Of a DNA stretch of 64,000 nt, positions 58,970 to 64,000 are shown in pieces. Below the pieces are notes generated by a model. It did not search any database. It was not told the DNA's origin and saw only the letters and a program-made list of their open reading frames with translations. A program made the position numbers and the translations under genes. Source of the DNA: Tetraselmis striata (taxonomy: Eukaryota > Chlorophyta > Chlorodendrophyceae > Chlorodendrales > Chlorodendraceae); contig VCJN01000162.1 of NCBI GenBank assembly GCA_006384855.1, positions 1 to 64,000 of the forward strand, read 5' to 3'. Within the stretch, counting starts at the first letter, position 1. Every line of letters begins with the position of its first letter.

Positions 58970-60795
58970 TCATGCCCGACGCGGTCAACCCTGGGGGCTG
59001 GTCAATCAGGTAGGTACTGTTTTTAACCCCACCAATGCGGATCCGGAACGTTCTCAGGCCATGGCTTGGCCCCACCCAAACAAGCCGCAAGGGCGTCTTG
59101 GGGGAAATGTCGCAATGTCTAGTGAAATTGGTCCAAATATATTACTCGGAAAAGACCCATCGACCATCTAATGGGGGTCAAAACATCGCTAAAATTGTCG
59201 CAATACCGAGTGAAATTTCAACACAGTCTAGAAGTACAGGGCCGCCACTTTTGCGAGTTTCGTCGCGACAATCGCCGCGGTCATGCACTATACGATGTAT
59301 TATTTCCGACGCCTCGCTCAACAGCCCACCACAAACGGGTGGCGGCTGGAGGGCCAACCCGTCCGGCCCCATTGTAGATTGATCCTCGTTTCCGTAGATC
59401 CCTACTTCTTACCTTCTCGCCCCTCTTGGTTGGCCGCCTGGCACGCTACCTTTGGCGTGCGGCGACGGAAACATGGATGGGGACGAGACATACCGCCGTG
59501 GGGCTGGGGTATTGAAGGGCGTGCTCAGGTTATTGGACGGTGTTGGCCATCTCCTAACCCCAAGCGAAGTTGAGTCGCTGCTCAAGCAAAAAGCCGTGCG
59601 AGACGCAGTGGTTGGCAGCGGGTTCCTTGCCTGTAGTTCGGGCAGTATCACCTCAGCCTTGTCCTGAGGAAAGTAACGTGCTGCCTATGTGGTCAGATAA
59701 CTGTGCTTCTGATTCGCGCTCAGTTTCCGTGCACCCAAGCGCGAGTAAGGGTGGCACATACTCCCGTGACAAGCGCGTGTAGGAGCCTTTCTCAGACGAC
59801 GAAGCGACCAACCCTACACCTGCCCCTACTCGGCTAAATACAAGACATACCGCCGTGGGGGCGTGGGAATGGAGGCCGACACGAGCTCGCGTCGGAAGCG
59901 CGTTACTGAGTCCGTCCACGACGAGTGATGAGGTAACCACACCCACACCCACACCCGGCTATGCACGGCAGAAGCGCTTCATGTATACTTAGACGTGCCT
60001 TGGTGAGGCGTTCAAGTTCCCCAAGCGGGAGGATGCAAGGGAAAGCCATATAGTTGCTTCCCAACGTGTGATACTTTCGACGAGGTTGCCATTTGACAAA
60101 GACCGACGCGAGCTCGCATGGGAAGCGCGTGTTAGAGTCCGTTTGTGACGACGAGGTACGTGCACCTACACATGCACCCAACACGATACGGCCTCTACCC
60201 CCATGCCAACTTGTGTAAGGATGGCACGGAGTTTCCGAATGTTACAAAGAAGCCGTGACAGAATTTACAGACGAAGTATAGTCGGAGATTTGCTTCCCGG
60301 ATTCCACATGTCCTTGCGTTCCCTTCGCAGGGGTGCCAGTCCCTTCACCGGGTCGCCTCCATAGATGGAGTGCAAATCTGCGACTGCACGGCTTTTTCGA
60401 GGTACGGCATCGGCGGCAATCCTATAGTTTGGGCCACGTTATGAAATCCAACACCGACATGGCGAGATTACGGAAGCTCTCCGAAGATATAGTAGGCGAT
60501 CGAAGAATGCCAGCGGACCGACTCCGCCAAAATTCTTTCCTTCAGCGTCAACCCGATGATGGCGTTCACGGTCACGAGCGTGGAAGAGGCCGTGAAAGAG
60601 GCCCTCGCAAAGGCCACCGGGAACGAGGCGGAGGTAGAGGACGCGGTTATTCATGATAACATGACCCCCTCCCCAGAAAAAAACAAACTACAACACCCCC
60701 CTTTAAGTCAACAATCCTGAATTAGCACTGTGGACCGCAGATACGAAATCAGTCGCATCGGAACCGTTGATGCCGTTAACCGCAATTTCGGTGCT
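58970..60795. other. Spacer with short direct repeats
   Basis: No supportable gene. A ~210-bp motif occurs twice (about 59830-59960 and 60085-60185), sharing GACGCGAGCTCGC / ACACGAGCTCGCGT, GGAAGCGCGT and GAGTCCGT. A plus-strand frame at 59476-59667 (MDGDETYRRGAGVLKGVLRL) and an Arg/Gly-rich frame ending near 60656 (GHERGRGRERGPRKGHRERG) are open but unassigned. Confidence 0.35.
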
Positions 60796-60905
60796 CGCGC
60801 GGCCGGGGCAGCGGGGCGTCAAGGGCGCGCGGCCGGGCAACGGGGCGGCAAGGGCGCGCGGCCGGGGCAGCGGGGCGGCAACGGCGAGCGGCCGGGGCAG
60901 CGGCG
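60796..60905. repeat. 30-bp GC-rich minisatellite, ~3.7 units
   Basis: Units resemble GCGCGCGGCCGGGGCAGCGG followed by GGCGGCAAGG. They share CGGCCGGGGCAGCG with the complement of the minisatellite at 24026-24345. The repeat directly precedes the large satellite array. Confidence 0.85.
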
Positions 60906-60929
60906 TGGTCTACTAGCATTCGGACTGTC

Positions 60930-63020
60930 ATGGCACAAAAGGATTATGAATGCGCATAGGCTCGGCGATATAATACAGATTGCCAGGTCGGAGCGCTCTG
61001 TCCTATTTTGCTTGCGGTACTGCAGATTGTCGACTTTACGCGTGCCGTTTCTGCCTAGATGGCTGCATGCCTTTTGGTATTCGACTTTGTATGACATACA
61101 AGGATTGCGAAAGCGCATACACTCGGCTATACTATACAGATTGCTAGGCCGTACCGCTAATAACTGATACTTGCTTACGGCATGCCGCAGATTGCTGCAA
61201 CACGGCACCGCAGATTGTTGCCTTTGGGCGTGCCGTGACCACTGCCTATGTGGTTGCACGTCTATTAGTATGCGGAATGACATGGCACCGAGGGATAATG
61301 AAAGCGCACAGCCTCGGCGATACTGTACATATTGCTAGGCCGTAGCGCTATAACCTGATATTTGCTTATGGGATGCCGCAGATTGCTGCGGCGCTGCACC
61401 GTATATTGCTGCCTTTGGGCATGCCGTAACTGCCTAGATGGCTGCAAGTTTATTAGTATTCGGCTTTATATCAGAAGGATTCTGAAAGCGCATAGCATCG
61501 GCGGTACTATACAGATTGCTAGGCAGTACCGCTTATACATGATATTTGATGCACTACGCCGCATATTGACACGCAATCTGCAGCGCAGCGCCGCATATTG
61601 CCGACTTCACGTGTACCGTAACTGCCTAGATGGCTGCAGACCTTTAACTATTCGACTTTATATGACATGCAAGGATAATTGATGAAAGCTCATAGGCTCG
61701 GCGATTCTTTACGGATTGCTACGCATTACCGCTTATACCCGATGTTTGCTTACGGCACGCCGCATATTGCTGCAACGCGGCACCGCAGATTCTCGACTTC
61801 AAGTTTGCCGTAACTGCCTCGATGGCTGCAGACCTTTTACTGTTCGACTTTATGTGACATACAATGATTATGAAAGCGCATGGGTTATGTGTTACTACTA
61901 TACAGATTGCTACGCAGTACCGCTTATACCCGATATGTGCTTACGGCACGCCGCATATTATTGCTGCAGCGCGGCACCGCAGATTGCCGACTTCACGCGT
62001 GCCGTAACTGCCTAGGTGGCTGCAGACCTTTAAGTTCTCGGCTTAAATATATCACATACAAGCAATATGAAAGCGCACAGCCTCGGCGATACGGACCATA
62101 GAAATTGCTAGGCGGTATAGGTAAAACTTGATATTCGCGGCACTCCCCATTTTCCTGCAGCGCCGCACCGCAGATTGCTGACTTTACGCGTGCCGTAACT
62201 GCAGACGACCTTTTAGTATTCGGATTGATATGACATACAAGGATTATTAACGCGCACATGCTCGGCGATACTATACAGATTGCCAACCAGCAATGCCGGT
62301 GGAACCTGACATTTGCTTACGACACGCTGCAGATTGCCGCAACGCCGCACCGCAGACTGCCGAGTTACGCGTGCCGTTCCTGCCTAGAAGGCTGCAGACC
62401 TTTTAGTATTCGACTTTAAATGACATATAAGGATTGTGAAAGCGCATACGCTCGGGTATATTATACAGATCGCTAGGCCGTACCGCTAGTTCCTGATTTT
62501 CGCTTTCGGCATGCCGCAGATTGCTTTTTTGGGCATGCCGTGACCACTGCCTAGATGGCTGCAAGTGTATTAGTATGCGAATTGACATGGCACCGAGGGA
62601 TAATGAAAGCGCATAGCCTCGGCGGCAATATATATATGGATTGCTAGGCCACACCGCTAATACCCGGCACTTGCCTACGGCATGCCGCAGCAAGATTGTT
62701 GCAGCGCTGCACGCAGGCTTGCCTTTGGGCATGCCGTCACTGCCGAGATGGCTCCAAGTCTGTTAGCATTTGGACTGACATAGCACAAAAGGATTAGAAG
62801 TGCGCATGTGCTCGGCGATGCTATACATACTGCAAGGCCATTCCGCAAAAAAATGATATTTGCTCGAGGCATGCCGCAGAATGTTGTAGCGCTATATCGC
62901 AGATTGCTGCCTTTGGGCATGCAAATCTTTCAGTACATGCGGAGTGACATGGCATACAAGGACTATGAATGCGCACATGCTTGGCGATGCTATACAGATT
63001 GCTAGACGGCGAAGCGTCGG
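60930..63020. repeat. Satellite array, twelve ~186-bp units
   Basis: Units share GAAAGCGCATAGGCTCGGCG, ACTATACAGATTGCTAGGC, TTGCTTACGGCATGCCGCAG, GCGTGCCGTAACTGCCTAGA and TGGCTGCAGACCTTTTAGTA. The AAAGCGCAT block lies near 60943, 61109, 61299, 61485, 61684, 61872, 62068, 62248, 62436, 62604, 62797 and 62967, so the spacing is 166-199 bp. Units are well diverged. No coding. Confidence 0.92.
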
Positions 63021-63668
63021 AGTCGCACAATCTCGGCGGCTGGAGAGAGAAAACTGCCCTTGATTGCATCACCCGACTTCGCTTTTTCGGCTTGCCGCGC
63101 CCGGTGCATAGGAATACCCGTTAATTAATACTACCCCGATCCTTGCCACTGCTTGATGACGTTGCGCGGAGTTGCACCACGGCTGGGCGCTGCGGCTTGC
63201 TCGCCGCAGCTCGCGCAAGGAGGGAGCCCCGTTGCGTACTACAATCTTGCGGTGCGGTATACCGGCCGCGGACTTTTGCGAGATTGCTAGTTCTCTTATC
63301 AATGAATACTATGCCAAGACTGATAGCGCTACCATGTGAGTGGGTGTAGCGCGCACACATGTAAATATGAAAAACGACCATGGTATGAGATATACGGGTT
63401 GGCTACAATCTGACTACAATTTCAGGGCGCGGTAGTACCGGCAGATGATTGTTATTCGCTACGATTGGCAACGACCTGGCTGCACGCGCGCGGGGTTGCC
63501 CACCGGTGCTCACGCAGCCGTGGCGCCGTCAACATCGCAAGTAATGTATGGCTACAATCTGTAGGTACCGCGCCCCGAGATTGTTGTGAGATGGTATTCG
63601 GATCGTAGCCTACCTACATATCTTATCCTATATATGCACGCTATACCGCTCACGTCGTGCTGCTAAAT
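63021..63668. other. Spacer after the satellite
   Basis: No gene seen. CTACAATCTG occurs twice (about 63403 and 63552) within otherwise unremarkable sequence. Confidence 0.35.
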
Positions 63669-64000
63669 ATGATGGGAGGAGACGCATCAGTACCGATGGC
63701 CATACTCAGAATGGTGCTTGACGGCTGCGTCCTGGATGCCGTCTCCTTTGCCATGCAAAGGGCTTGCACAAAGAAGGTTTTTAGGCACGCTCCACATCAT
63801 AGTATAGGCCAAACGAACCTATTCGGGGCAACTCACACCTACAACGGTTGCGGGAGATTCCCCCACCGCCTCACGCACAGGGTTGTTGACAGGCTAGGGG
63901 GGATTTCTGTCACGCTGGGGGGTCGCAACACCGGGACTGCCCCTATGGGGTCGTACATCGGCTGTCTGGCCCGCCTAGCATGGCTCGCCCGTCGCTGGGC
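63669..64000 (+). CDS. ORF running off the right edge (3' partial)
   Basis: From tandem ATG codons at 63669-63674 the frame stays open for 110 codons to the window end. It reads MMGGDASVPMAILRMVLDGC, then VLDAVSFAMQRACTKKVFRH, then PHRLTHRVVDRLGGISVTLG and SYIGCLARLAWLARRW. It is balanced in composition and looks like a folded protein, but I recognise no family. It may be a host exon or part of another element. Confidence 0.35.
   Translation, partial: MMGGDASVPMAILRMVLDGCVLDAVSFAMQRACTKKVFRHAPHHSIGQTNLFGATHTYNGCGRFPHRLTHRVVDRLGGISVTLGGRNTGTAPMGSYIGCLARLAWLARRW

Noticed and set aside
60930-63020. CRISPR-like array
   Set aside because: Units are ~186 bp, diverged along their full length, with no short conserved repeat separated by unique spacers; this is a eukaryotic satellite.

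Overview
This is nuclear DNA from a eukaryote, most likely a flagellated green-alga-like protist. The evidence is a multi-exon delta-tubulin gene (a protein kept in lineages with triplet-microtubule basal bodies), short GT-AG introns, a TGTAA poly(A)-like signal 26 nt past the delta-tubulin stop, a GC-rich coding bias and a chromodomain-bearing Ty3/gypsy element. No marker in the window fixes the species.

Host genes sit in two islands. Left island: a cell-surface protein with a Cys-rich ectodomain, a mucin-like stalk and one membrane span runs in from the left edge (2-2047, +). It converges on an apparently intact eight-exon delta-tubulin gene (2439-5192, -). Right island: a roughly 22-exon Dicer-like gene (40321-47277, +) has platform, PAZ, two RNase III domains with all acidic catalytic positions and a C-terminal dsRBD, but no helicase is visible upstream. 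It converges on an eight-exon, 289-residue coiled-coil protein (48083-49865, -). The Dicer implies small-RNA silencing, a natural counterpart to the mobile-element load around it.

Most of the rest is mobile or repetitive. A non-autonomous hAT transposon (5708-7187) has a perfect 8-bp target duplication. An unassigned decayed multi-frame coding region lies at 8.07-10.74 kb. A Ty3/gypsy chromovirus fossil with both LTRs (about 15.63-29.06 kb, -) sits next to an older partial copy (13.25-14.26 kb). Its reverse-transcriptase region is split by a 7.78-kb CACTA-type DNA transposon (18655-26436) with a perfect 22-bp terminal inverted repeat and a 3-bp AGG duplication. A LINE-like reverse transcriptase with a restriction-like endonuclease-type C-terminus lies at 50.4-53.8 kb (-). 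A large multi-exon gene at 54.5-59.0 kb (-) resembles a widespread, unnamed, multicopy DDE-like family.

Tandem arrays lie at 14.26-15.29, 20.37-21.52, 31.47-33.0 and 60.93-63.02 kb. Their periods cluster near 186 bp or twice that. Long G/C homopolymers are common in introns and spacers. Exon edges were inferred by eye from splice signals, phase and remembered family sequences, so most gene models are good hypotheses rather than proven structures.
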